Made by a program: the position numbers and the translations under genes | From: Dubosiella muris | Lineage (GTDB): Bacteria > Bacillota_I > Bacilli_A > Erysipelotrichales > Erysipelotrichaceae | NCBI RefSeq assembly: GCF_004793885.1 | Contig: NZ_SRYG01000006.1 | Coordinates: 47,226-111,225, forward strand | Direction of reading: 5' to 3' | Length of the DNA: 64,000 nt | The notes under the pieces: model-generated | Told to the model about the DNA's origin: nothing | Database searches by the model: none | What the model saw: the letters and a program-made list of their open reading frames with translations, nothing else | Part shown: one piece after another, positions 1 through 8,137 of the stretch | Layout of the letters: the number at the start of each line of letters is the position of its first letter | Numbering within the stretch: position 1 is the stretch's first letter

Positions 1-594
1 GTCGTCGTTCTCGACCATAAAGAAGACGCCGCGCCACTAGCCAACGCCCTTTGCGAAGGCGGTCTTCCCGCCGCGGAAGTGACATTCCGCACCCGCGAAG
101 CCGCCGCCTGCATCGAGGCGATGAAAGCCGCCCGTCCCGACATGCTCGTCGGCGCGGGTACGGTTTTGACGACAAAACAAGTCGACGAAGCCATCAACGC
201 GGGCGCGCAGTTCATCGTTTCCCCTGGATTCGACGAGGATGTCGTTCGCTACTGTATCGAAAAAGACATTCCGGTGACGCCGGGAACGTGTACGCCAAGC
301 GACGTGCAAAAGGCGTACCGCCTCGGACTCGATGTCGTGAAGTTCTTCCCGGCCGAGCCGGCAGGCGGTCTGGCGATGATCAAAGCGATCGCAGCGCCTT
401 ACAACATGATGAAATTCATGCCGACCGGCGGCATTTCCGAAAAGAACATGGATGCGTATTTGAAAGAGGACGTCATCCTGTGCATCGGCGGCAGCTGGAT
501 GGTGAAAAAGGACTTGATCGAGGCGAAAGCGTTCGATCAGATCGAAGAAATGACGCGGCAGGCAGTCAAAAAATTGAATGAGGTAAGAGGATAA
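1..594 (+). CDS. eda: KDPG/KHG aldolase, 5' truncated by window edge
   Basis: Class I aldolase that splits 2-keto-3-deoxy-6-phosphogluconate into pyruvate and glyceraldehyde 3-phosphate. The frame is open from base 1, so the start lies outside the window; from comparison with the usual length of about 210 residues, roughly 15-20 N-terminal residues are missing. Seen in the 197-residue fragment: the EVTFRT strand with the catalytic Glu, GAGTVLT, and the Schiff-base lysine in VVKFFPAE (Lys114 of the fragment). The C-terminal phosphate-binding segment MPTGGIS and GGSWMV are present. It ends one base before kdgK, so the two form an operon for hexuronate or ketodeoxygluconate breakdown. A GTG at 79 is only an internal codon. 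Family assignment is firm. Confidence 0.95.
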   Translation, partial: VVVLDHKEDAAPLANALCEGGLPAAEVTFRTREAAACIEAMKAARPDMLVGAGTVLTTKQVDEAINAGAQFIVSPGFDEDVVRYCIEKDIPVTPGTCTPSDVQKAYRLGLDVVKFFPAEPAGGLAMIKAIAAPYNMMKFMPTGGISEKNMDAYLKEDVILCIGGSWMVKKDLIEAKAFDQIEEMTRQAVKKLNEVRG

Positions 595-595
595 A

Positions 596-1618
596 ATGAA
601 AAAAGTCATTACATTCGGAGAATTGATGCTCCGGCTCGCGCCGGCAGGCTACACGCGTTTCGTGCAGGCCGATAGCTTTGGCGCGACCTACGGCGGCGGC
701 GAAGCCAACGTCGCGGTATCGCTGGCCAACTACGGCCACGACGCGCATTTTGTCAGCAAGCTGCCAGCCCATGAAATCGGGCAGGCGGCGCTGAACTCGC
801 TGCGCAAATACGGTGTGAACACAAGCGACATCGTGCGCGGCGGCGAGCGTGTCGGCATTTACTACTTGGAAAAAGGCGCCAGCCAGCGTCCAAGCAAGGT
901 CATTTACGACCGCAAAGACAGCGCGATCGCGAAAGCGAACCCGGAAGACTTCGACTGGGATCAAATTCTGGACGGGGCTGAATGGTTCCATACGACGGGC
1001 ATCACGCCGGCGCTCAACGACGAGGTGGCGGCCATCACGTTGGAAGCGATGAAGAAATGCCATGAAAAAGGCATTCCGGTATCGTGCGACTTGAACTACC
1101 GCAACAAGCTGTGGAGCAAGGAAAAAGCCAACAAAGTGATGAGCGAGCTGGCGAAGTACATCGACGTGTGCATCGCCAACGAGGAGGACGCCAAAGACGT
1201 GTTTGGCATCGAAGCGGCGAACACGGACATCCATGGCGGCCAAATCAACCACGAAGGCTACAAAGACGTGGCCAAACAGCTGATGGACACGTTCGGCTTC
1301 CAGAAAGTGGCGATCACGCTGCGGGAAAGCATTAGCGCGAACCGGAACTTGTGGAGCGCGATGCTGTATGATGGCAACGAGTACTGCTTCTCGAAAAAAT
1401 ACGATTTGAACATCGTGGACCGCGTAGGCGGCGGGGACTCATTTGGCGGCGGATTGATCCACGCCTTGATGGAAGGCAAAAACAGCCAGGACGCGATCGA
1501 GTTCGCGGTGGCGGCCAGCGCGCTGAAGCACTCGGTGGAAGGCGACTACAACCTGGTGTCGGTGGACGAGGTCGAAAAGCTCGCCCAGGGCGATGGTTCG
1601 GGACGCGTTCAGCGATAA
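596..1618 (+). CDS. kdgK: 2-keto-3-deoxygluconate kinase (PfkB family)
   Basis: Phosphorylates 2-keto-3-deoxygluconate to KDPG, the substrate of the aldolase directly upstream. The 340-residue length and the N-terminal FGELMLRLAP with GGGEANVA are typical of PfkB sugar kinases. The C-terminal signature GGGDSFGGG contains the catalytic base Asp281. The start ATG at 596 follows the AGAGGATAA ribosome binding site, which overlaps the end of eda. The final residues (GSGRVQR) look like an ordinary tail. An intrinsic terminator follows 16 bases after the stop, closing the operon. Base composition is GC-rich like the right part of the window and unlike the locus that begins just after it. Other PfkB sugars are possible, but the aldolase neighbour argues for KDG. 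Confidence 0.93.
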   Translation: MKKVITFGELMLRLAPAGYTRFVQADSFGATYGGGEANVAVSLANYGHDAHFVSKLPAHEIGQAALNSLRKYGVNTSDIVRGGERVGIYYLEKGASQRPSKVIYDRKDSAIAKANPEDFDWDQILDGAEWFHTTGITPALNDEVAAITLEAMKKCHEKGIPVSCDLNYRNKLWSKEKANKVMSELAKYIDVCIANEEDAKDVFGIEAANTDIHGGQINHEGYKDVAKQLMDTFGFQKVAITLRESISANRNLWSAMLYDGNEYCFSKKYDLNIVDRVGGGDSFGGGLIHALMEGKNSQDAIEFAVAASALKHSVEGDYNLVSVDEVEKLAQGDGSGRVQR

Positions 1619-1633
1619 AAAACATTATTTTTG

Positions 1634-1668
1634 AAAAAGTGCTAAAAAGATAAGCACTTTTTATTTTG
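1634..1668 (+). terminator. Intrinsic terminator after kdgK
   Basis: Ten-base stem AAAAAGTGCT (1634-1643) pairs with AGCACTTTTT (1653-1662), followed by a T-rich run. It ends the eda-kdgK transcript at the boundary to the A/T-rich polysaccharide locus. Confidence 0.85.
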
Positions 1669-1811
1669 GAATCATAAAAGAAATAGAAAATAGTGTGATT
1701 GCGATGCGATGGGGAATAAAAAGTTGTAGAGGGGTATGATAGATGGTATTTTAAATGGCAAAGAAAGGAATTTGATTTATGAGAATTTCAAAAGAATGAG
1801 CCTTAAATTAT

Positions 1812-2837
1812 TTGGATCTTATGAGCGTAAGCAGTGCGATTATGGTTACGTTTCTTCATGCAAATAATTGCTTTTGGATTTTTTCGGCTACGGAACGTTA
1901 TTGGAAAAGTGCGAATATAATTGAAAGTATATTTTATTGTGCCGTCCCGCTTTTCTTCATGATCAGTGGAGTAACACTTATGGATTATTCTAAAAAGTAT
2001 TCAACTAAGACTTTTGTGAAAAAAAGAATGAAAAAAGTGATGATTCCGTATGTTTTTTGGAGTTTAATAGGGATATTTTGGACCCATTATCTTTTTCCTT
2101 GGAATGGGCAGAAGGCTGTTCTTTCTTTTAAAGATATTGTTGCATTTTTAGTAAATGGAAATGGAATTCGCTATTTTTGGTTTTTTATTCCTTTATTTAT
2201 GATTTATATTTCAATTCCGTTTCTAACTTCAATAGATGAAAAGAAAAGAATAAAAATTTTTAGTGGATATGTTGTACTTTACTTACTGATCAATGGGTTG
2301 ATTCCATTTTTTAATTCGTTTTTTTCTTTGGAATGGAATACGAGTAGTTGGGCTATTCCGGTGATGGGAGGTTATTTGGTTTATCCATTAGCTGGATATG
2401 TCATCCATCATAGTGAATTTTCAAAGTCGCAGAAGAGATTCATATATTGTGCTGGTATTATCTCTTTGATCGTCATGATTTTAGGGACCTATTTCTCTTC
2501 CATAAGGATTGGAGCGATTAGTGAATTGTTTAGAGGAGATAAGAATTTACCGTGTTTATTGTATTCTTTTTCTTCCTTTTTATTCATAAAAGATATTTTT
2601 CCAAAAATTAAGCGAATTGACTGGTTTCGAAAAGGAATTGCTTTTTTTCGTTCTTACACTTTTAGTATCTATTTGCTTCAATTTTTTATTTTTGACTGGA
2701 TTGAGCGATTTTCTGTAGTTGACCAACGCTCGATCTTATATAGATTGTATTTTCCCTTTGTACTTTGTACTTTTATTGTAGGGATCACAAAATTTATTCG
2801 GTTATTTTCCTTAGGAAGGCTGGTGCTCCCAAAGTAA
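1812..2837 (+). CDS. Acyltransferase-3 family membrane protein with upstream in-frame stop
   Basis: Integral membrane O-acyltransferase of the AT3 type (acetylates cell-surface sugars), about 10 membrane segments, 341 residues from TTG 1812. The conserved early helix is visible as LDLMSVSSAIMV followed by the family histidine in FLHANN; the usual Arg after LDLM is Ser here. A better start is ATG 1779, which has an AAAGGAA ribosome binding site nine bases upstream and encodes MRISKE, but codon seven is TGA (1797-1799) before the frame continues as ALNYLDLM. Neither TTG 1812 nor ATG 1824 has a visible ribosome binding site. The gene is thus probably disrupted or read poorly by reinitiation. Very A/T-rich; first gene of the polysaccharide locus. 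Confidence 0.7.
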   Translation: MDLMSVSSAIMVTFLHANNCFWIFSATERYWKSANIIESIFYCAVPLFFMISGVTLMDYSKKYSTKTFVKKRMKKVMIPYVFWSLIGIFWTHYLFPWNGQKAVLSFKDIVAFLVNGNGIRYFWFFIPLFMIYISIPFLTSIDEKKRIKIFSGYVVLYLLINGLIPFFNSFFSLEWNTSSWAIPVMGGYLVYPLAGYVIHHSEFSKSQKRFIYCAGIISLIVMILGTYFSSIRIGAISELFRGDKNLPCLLYSFSSFLFIKDIFPKIKRIDWFRKGIAFFRSYTFSIYLLQFFIFDWIERFSVVDQRSILYRLYFPFVLCTFIVGITKFIRLFSLGRLVLPK

Positions 2838-2876
2838 ATTGAGGGAGATTTGCGAGAAAAAGAAAGGGGTTGGATT

Positions 2877-2978
2877 ATGGATTACATCGGTTACATTTAT
2901 TTTCATCTTTTTTTTACCTTTATACTTGCTATAATGACCATGGCAATGTTGAATGCAAGTGAAAATTCATTGGCATAA
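2877..2978 (+). CDS. Possible small membrane protein (33 aa)
   Basis: Short reading frame with a good ribosome binding site (AAAGGGG, seven bases before the ATG). The product begins MDYIGYIYFH and has one hydrophobic stretch of about 18 residues (LFFTFILAIMTMAML) that could cross the membrane, then a polar tail. No relatives are recognised. It fills the gap between the acyltransferase and rfbF. It could equally be the leftover start of a lost membrane gene such as a polymerase, since the locus is mosaic. Confidence 0.3.
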   Translation: MDYIGYIYFHLFFTFILAIMTMAMLNASENSLA

Positions 2979-3064
2979 TAATCCGAAAAAGTTAAACGGG
3001 GGCTATGACTTTTTGGCGGAGAATTGAATTTTTAATCACTATCAAATGTCGAAAGGAGAATATA

Positions 3065-3841
3065 ATGAAAGTAGTTATTTTAGCTGGCGGTTTTGGAACG
3101 CGAATTAGCGAGGAGTCCTATTTAAAACCAAAACCTATGATTGAAATTGGAGAGAAGCCGATCTTATGGCATATTATGAAATATTTTTCCCATTTTGGCT
3201 TCAATGAATTTATTATTTGTTTGGGGTATAAAGCACATAAAGTGAAAGAGTTTTTCGATGATTATTACCTCTATACATCGGATATTCAGTATAATTTTTC
3301 AACGGGAGAAAAAAAGGTTTTAAACAATTCAGCAGAACCTTGGAAAGTAACTTTGATTGATACAGGGTTGCACACATTGACGGGTGGCCGTTTAAAACGG
3401 GTGAAAGATTATATTGGTAATGAGCCTTTTATTATGACATATGGAGATGGAGTGGCTGATGTCGACTTAGAAAAATTAATTGAGTTTCATAAAAAAGGCA
3501 ATCGTTTGGCGACGATCACAGCGGTTCAACCGGGAGGACGATTTGGCGTTTTAGATTTAGCAAAAGATGGACAAATCAAATGTTTTAGAGAAAAATCAGT
3601 TGAAGATGGAGGCTGGATTAACGGAGGCTTTATGGTTCTTGAACCTAAGGTATTAGAATATATTGAAGGGGATCATACGACTTTCGAACGTGAACCACTT
3701 GAAACCATTGCATCGGAAAATCAGTTGGATGCGTATAAGCATCACGGTTTTTGGCAATGCATGGATACAATGAAAGACAAGCAGCAGTTGGAAGAATTAT
3801 TTGAAAAAGGAGAAGCACCATGGAAAGTTTGGAAGGATTAA
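3065..3841 (+). CDS. rfbF: Glucose-1-phosphate cytidylyltransferase
   Basis: Makes CDP-glucose from CTP and glucose 1-phosphate, the first step to all CDP-3,6-dideoxyhexoses. The 258-residue product matches the family length of about 257. The nucleotide-binding start LAGGFGTR is followed by LKPKPMIEIG, and the metal-binding region reads TYGDGVADVD. ATG 3065 was chosen because AAAGGAG lies just upstream; an upstream in-frame start at 3005 would add 20 residues unlike the family. The last 22 bases overlap rfbG, implying translational coupling. It heads the rfbF-rfbG-rfbH set. Confidence 0.95.
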   Translation: MKVVILAGGFGTRISEESYLKPKPMIEIGEKPILWHIMKYFSHFGFNEFIICLGYKAHKVKEFFDDYYLYTSDIQYNFSTGEKKVLNNSAEPWKVTLIDTGLHTLTGGRLKRVKDYIGNEPFIMTYGDGVADVDLEKLIEFHKKGNRLATITAVQPGGRFGVLDLAKDGQIKCFREKSVEDGGWINGGFMVLEPKVLEYIEGDHTTFEREPLETIASENQLDAYKHHGFWQCMDTMKDKQQLEELFEKGEAPWKVWKD

Positions 3842-4899
3842 AAAAATTTTATCAAGGGAAAAAAGTTCTCATTACAGGACATACGGGTTTTAAAGGATCA
3901 TGGCTTTGTGCGATTTTGCATTATTTCGGAGCGGAAGTGAGTGGAATTTCTTTGAAGCCGAACACGAATCCATCCCTTTATGAGGTGGGAGGAATTGATG
4001 ATTTGGTTCATTCGTATATTTGCGATATAAGAGATCTGAATAAAATGGAAAAAATCTTTTCAGAAGAGAAGCCGGAAATCGTTTTTCATCTGGCAGCCCA
4101 GCCGATCGTTTTGGATTCTTATACGGATCCGGTATACACCTATGAGACGAATGTAATGGGAACAGTCAATGTTTTGGAATGTATTCGAAAAACACCAAGT
4201 GTAAAATCGGTTGTCAATATCACAACTGACAAAGTATATCAAAACAATGAATGGAACTGGGGATACCGGGAAATTGACCGTTTAAATGGATATGATCCAT
4301 ATTCGAACAGCAAATCGTGTTCAGAACTGGTAACCGATTCATATAAAAAATCATTTTTGGAAGAATTGGGGGTTATTGTTTCTACAGCACGTGCAGGAAA
4401 TGTGATTGGCGGCGGTGACTTCGCGAATTTCCGAATTATCCCAGACTGTGTAAGAGCCATGAAAGAAGGAAAAGAAATTGAAGTGCGAAATCCAAATTCT
4501 ACTCGACCATATCAACATGTGCTGGAGCCGTTATTTGCCTATTTAATGATTGCAAAAGAGCAATATTTAGATAAATCAAAAGCGGGAAGCTACAACATTG
4601 GACCGGACGAGACGGACTGCATTACGACGGGTGATTTAGCGACAATTTTTTGTGAAGAGTGGGGAGAAGGCGCAAAATGGCATGCGATAGATTATAATGC
4701 GCCTCATGAAGCAAATTTTTTGAAGCTGGATTGTTCGAAATTAAAATCAATGTTTGGATGGAAACCAAGATGGAATGTACGAGAAGCCGTAGGAAAGACG
4801 GCAGAATGGTCGAAAGCCTATTTTGCTAACGAAAACGTATTGGATACGATGTTGAAGCAAATTAAAGAATATTTAAAGGAGGAAGAAAACAATGTTTAA
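3820..4899 (+). CDS. rfbG: CDP-glucose 4,6-dehydratase
   Basis: NAD-dependent extended SDR that converts CDP-glucose to CDP-4-keto-6-deoxyglucose. The 359-residue protein has the Rossmann motif TGHTGFKG near the N-terminus, the family LAAQPIV segment, the ITTDKVY strand and the catalytic pair in YSNSK. It also has RAGNVIGGGDF and RPYQHVLE typical of RfbG. It overlaps rfbF by 22 bases and rfbH by 8, so all three are one translational unit. The substrate specificity follows from the CTP-dependent enzyme immediately upstream. Confidence 0.95.
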   Translation: MESLEGLKKFYQGKKVLITGHTGFKGSWLCAILHYFGAEVSGISLKPNTNPSLYEVGGIDDLVHSYICDIRDLNKMEKIFSEEKPEIVFHLAAQPIVLDSYTDPVYTYETNVMGTVNVLECIRKTPSVKSVVNITTDKVYQNNEWNWGYREIDRLNGYDPYSNSKSCSELVTDSYKKSFLEELGVIVSTARAGNVIGGGDFANFRIIPDCVRAMKEGKEIEVRNPNSTRPYQHVLEPLFAYLMIAKEQYLDKSKAGSYNIGPDETDCITTGDLATIFCEEWGEGAKWHAIDYNAPHEANFLKLDCSKLKSMFGWKPRWNVREAVGKTAEWSKAYFANENVLDTMLKQIKEYLKEEENNV

Positions 4900-6235
4900 A
4901 AATAAAACAGAGCAGGAAGCAAGAAACGAAATTCTTCAAATGGTTAGTGAATATTGTGATACATACCACAACCAAAACAAAGAGTATCAGGAAGGGGATC
5001 GCATTCCTTACGCGTCACGTGTATATGATCACGATGAAATGGTCAATCTCGTCGACAGCTCTTTGGATTTCTGGTTAACGTCTGGGCGTTATACGGATGA
5101 ATTTGAGAAGAAATTGGCAGAGTATTTGAATGTTCGGTTCTGCTCATTAGTCAATTCGGGATCAAGCGCGAATTTATTGGCTTTTATGACATTGACATCT
5201 CCATTATTGGGCGAGCGTCGTGTAAATCGTGGAGATGAAGTCATCACGGTTGCGGCGGGCTTTCCAACAACTGTGACTCCAATGATTCAATATGGTGCAG
5301 TGCCTGTTTTTGTGGATGTTACAATTCCGGGCTATAACATTGATGTGACAAAGCTGGAAGACGCTTTGAGTCCAAAAACAAAAGCCGTTATGATTGCCCA
5401 TACTTTAGGAAATCCGTTTGACTTGAAAGCAGTAAAAGAATTTTGTACCAAAAATAAGCTTTGGCTGATTGAAGACAACTGTGATGCGTTGGGATCAACT
5501 TACACGATTGATGGAGTGACAAAACAAACAGGAACAATTGGCGATATTGGAACTTCCAGCTTCTATCCGCCTCATCATATGACGATGGGAGAAGGTGGCG
5601 CTGTCTATACAAACAATCCTGTTTTGAATAAAATCGCTCGTTCTTTCCGTGATTGGGGAAGAGATTGCGTATGCAACCCGGGACAAGATAATATGTGCGG
5701 ACATCGTTTTGACCGCCAATATGGAGAACTTCCAATCGGTTACGATCATAAGTATGTTTATTCTCATTTTGGTTACAACTTAAAGGCCACAGATATGCAG
5801 GCGGCTATTGGATGTGCGCAGCTAGAAAAATTTCCTACATTTGTTGAAAGACGAAAAGAAAATTTTAGACGAATGAAGGAAGGACTCAAAGGATTAGAAG
5901 AATATTTAATCTTGCCAGAAGCAACAGAAAATTCGGATCCAAGCTGGTTTGGTTTCTTGATTACGTGCAAAGAAGGCGTAGATCGGAACGCGCTTGTTCA
6001 ATATATTGAAGACAAAGGCGTGCAAACGCGGATGTTGTTTGCCGGAAATTTGACAAAGCATCCATGCTTCGACGAAATGCGTGCAGAAGGAAAAGGCTAT
6101 CGAATCGTAGGCGACTTGACAAATACGGATCGTATTATGAATGAATCGTTCTGGGTTGGATTGTATCCGGGCATGTCCGAAAAGAAAATTGATTACATGG
6201 TGAAAGTAATTAGAAACTATTTTGAAGAAAACTAA
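4892..6235 (+). CDS. rfbH: CDP-4-keto-6-deoxyglucose 3-dehydrase (E1, PMP and iron-sulfur enzyme)
   Basis: Removes the 3-hydroxyl from CDP-4-keto-6-deoxyglucose. The fold is aspartate aminotransferase-like, but the usual cofactor lysine is replaced by histidine: FYPPHHMTMGEGG carries His228 and His229, the hallmark of E1 enzymes that use pyridoxamine phosphate. A cysteine group in RDCVCNPGQDNMCGH supplies the expected [2Fe-2S] cluster ligands. Length 447 matches the family. The matching reductase E3 (ascD/ddhD) is not in the window, so electrons must come from an unlinked or general reductase. It follows rfbG with an 8-base overlap, preceded by GGAGGAAG. Confidence 0.95.
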   Translation: MFKNKTEQEARNEILQMVSEYCDTYHNQNKEYQEGDRIPYASRVYDHDEMVNLVDSSLDFWLTSGRYTDEFEKKLAEYLNVRFCSLVNSGSSANLLAFMTLTSPLLGERRVNRGDEVITVAAGFPTTVTPMIQYGAVPVFVDVTIPGYNIDVTKLEDALSPKTKAVMIAHTLGNPFDLKAVKEFCTKNKLWLIEDNCDALGSTYTIDGVTKQTGTIGDIGTSSFYPPHHMTMGEGGAVYTNNPVLNKIARSFRDWGRDCVCNPGQDNMCGHRFDRQYGELPIGYDHKYVYSHFGYNLKATDMQAAIGCAQLEKFPTFVERRKENFRRMKEGLKGLEEYLILPEATENSDPSWFGFLITCKEGVDRNALVQYIEDKGVQTRMLFAGNLTKHPCFDEMRAEGKGYRIVGDLTNTDRIMNESFWVGLYPGMSEKKIDYMVKVIRNYFEEN

Positions 6236-6271
6236 CTTCAAAATAGTTTTCGTTTTGTTTGAGGCAAATTT

Positions 6272-7195
6272 ATGAAGAAAGAAAAAGCTATTATTACAGG
6301 CGGCACGGGAATGATTGGAATCGCTCTCATTCAATGCTTACTGGCTAATCATGTAGAAGTCACGGTTCTTATGAATCCAAATTCAAATCGGAAAGCGGTT
6401 TTAGAACAATTTAAAGACATTCAAATTGTTTTGGCTGATATGAGTCAGTTAAAACAAGTAGAAACCATTCTTCCCAAAGATTATACATACTTCTTCCACT
6501 TGGCGTGGATGGGAACATTTGGAGATTCCAGAAATGACATGTATCTGCAAACAAAAAATATTGAATATACTTTAGATGCAGTGAAATTAGCCAAGGCATT
6601 GGGATGTGAAGTGTTTTTAGGAACAGGATCTCAAGCCGAATATGGACCGGTAAAGGAAAAAATGAGTGCAGAAACTCCAACTAATCCTGTCACAGGATAC
6701 GGGATCGCAAAATTGTGTGCGAATAGAATGAGCCGGATATATGCCCAATCTTTAGAACTTCGCCATATATGGGTGAGGGTATTAAGCGTATTTGGCCCAT
6801 ACGATGGTCAGGGAACAATGGTTATGTCAGGGTTGAGGAATATGCTGGCCGGGCATGAAGGAAAGTATACCAAAGGCGAACAAATGTGGGACTATCTTTA
6901 TTGCGAGGATGCGGCTCAAGCGCTTTATCAGGCGGCAAAAAATGGAAAAGATGGAAAAATCTATCCATTAGGAAGCGGTGAAGTAAAGCCCTTGAAAGAA
7001 TATATTGAAATCATGCGGGATAATGTGGATCCGAATCTTTCGTTAGATTTTGGCGCTGTTCCTTACTACCCAAATCAAGTGATGTATATGTGCGCTGATA
7101 TTGAAGATTTAAAAAAAGATACTGGATTTGAGCCTGAACATACATTTGATGAAGGCATAAAAAAAACAATTCAATGGATCAAGGAAGGTGACTAA
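6272..7195 (+). CDS. NAD(P)-dependent sugar reductase/epimerase (SDR), likely acting on a CDP-keto-dideoxyhexose
   Basis: Extended SDR of 307 residues with the cofactor motif TGGTGMIG at residues 9-16 and catalytic YGIAK. It also has the VLSVFGPYDGQG region typical of nucleotide-sugar reductases. By position after rfbFGH it should reduce C4 of the CDP-3,6-dideoxy-4-keto sugar (RfbJ/RfbS role, giving abequose or paratose). Alternatively it reduces the keto side chain after two-carbon addition (YerF role), which I favour because a thiamine-diphosphate enzyme lies downstream in the same run of genes. A small hairpin-like repeat of AAAATAGTTT bases lies between rfbH and this gene. Exact product is not decided by sequence alone. 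Confidence 0.75.
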   Translation: MKKEKAIITGGTGMIGIALIQCLLANHVEVTVLMNPNSNRKAVLEQFKDIQIVLADMSQLKQVETILPKDYTYFFHLAWMGTFGDSRNDMYLQTKNIEYTLDAVKLAKALGCEVFLGTGSQAEYGPVKEKMSAETPTNPVTGYGIAKLCANRMSRIYAQSLELRHIWVRVLSVFGPYDGQGTMVMSGLRNMLAGHEGKYTKGEQMWDYLYCEDAAQALYQAAKNGKDGKIYPLGSGEVKPLKEYIEIMRDNVDPNLSLDFGAVPYYPNQVMYMCADIEDLKKDTGFEPEHTFDEGIKKTIQWIKEGD

Positions 7196-8128
7196 ATGAA
7201 AAAAATCAGTGTTTTGGTTCCTTGTTATAACGAGGAAGAAAATGTTATTCCCATGAGCGAGGCGTTAACCGTTCTTTTTCATGAGCAACTTCCTACATAC
7301 GATTATGAAGTGGTTTTTATCGACAACTGTTCGACAGATTCTACACGGGAAAAACTACGCCTAATCTGCAAAAACGACTCCAACATAAAGGCGATTTTAA
7401 ATGCTAAAAATTTTGGGCAGTTTAATTCACCCTATTATGGCATGTTACAAACAACTGGAGATTGTGTGATCTGTTTGTGCTGTGATTTCCAGGATCCAGT
7501 CGAGTTGATTCCCAAGTTCATAGAAGAATGGGAAAAAGGATACAAGATCGTATGCGGAGTAAAAACGCAAAGTGAAGAAAATCGGTTTGTCCGCTTTTTA
7601 AGAACTTGCTACTATAAGGCGATTAAAAAAATGTCCGATGTGGAGCAGATTGAACATTTCACTGGATTTGGTCTTTATGACCGTTCTTTCATCGAAGTCT
7701 TGAGAGATTTAAAAGATCCTACTCCATTTTTAAGAGGAATTGTCGCGGAGTTAGGGTCAAAAAGAAAAGATATTCCATACACGCAGGCAAAACGTCGGGC
7801 AGGCAAAACGCATAATAACTGGTACAGTCTTTATGATGCTGCCATGTTGAGCTTTACATCGTATACGAAGATTGGATTGCGTATTGCTACGATTGGTGGA
7901 TTTATTATTTCGATGATCAGCTTTTTGATTGCGATCGTTTATTTCATTTTAAAGCTCATTCATTGGAATACATTCCAAGCCGGGATTGCGCCGATTCTTT
8001 TAGGCATATTTTTCTTTGGATCGTTACAGCTTTTCTTTATTGGGCTGGTTGGAGAATATATCATGAGTATGAACACGCGGATCATGAATCGGCCTCTTGT
8101 GGTGGAAGAAGAGAGGCTGAACTTTTAA
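7196..8128 (+). CDS. GtrB/DPM1-like polyprenyl-phosphate glycosyltransferase
   Basis: Family GT2 enzyme that probably moves a sugar from a nucleotide sugar to undecaprenyl phosphate on the cytoplasmic face. The N-terminal GT-A domain shows LVPCYNEEENV, the FIDNCSTDST strand and CCDFQDPVEL, the DxD-equivalent loop typical of GtrB. The C-terminus has two membrane helices (about residues 225-250 and 262-285), the standard GtrB layout. The ATG directly abuts the stop of the SDR gene, and GGAAGGTG precedes it. With two large membrane proteins just downstream it suggests a side-sugar system in which the lipid-linked sugar is used outside the cell. Confidence 0.85.
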   Translation: MKKISVLVPCYNEEENVIPMSEALTVLFHEQLPTYDYEVVFIDNCSTDSTREKLRLICKNDSNIKAILNAKNFGQFNSPYYGMLQTTGDCVICLCCDFQDPVELIPKFIEEWEKGYKIVCGVKTQSEENRFVRFLRTCYYKAIKKMSDVEQIEHFTGFGLYDRSFIEVLRDLKDPTPFLRGIVAELGSKRKDIPYTQAKRRAGKTHNNWYSLYDAAMLSFTSYTKIGLRIATIGGFIISMISFLIAIVYFILKLIHWNTFQAGIAPILLGIFFFGSLQLFFIGLVGEYIMSMNTRIMNRPLVVEEERLNF

Positions 8129-8137
8129 GGAGATGCT

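Noticed and set aside
566-1252. 228-codon open frame on the minus strand
   Set aside because: Antisense to kdgK; no start signal or recognisable domain.
1797-1799. TGA read as tryptophan or selenocysteine in the acyltransferase gene
   Set aside because: TGA is a normal stop elsewhere in the window (for example at 12961, 40558, 46327 and 62790), and no selenocysteine-type hairpin or relevant enzyme class is seen.
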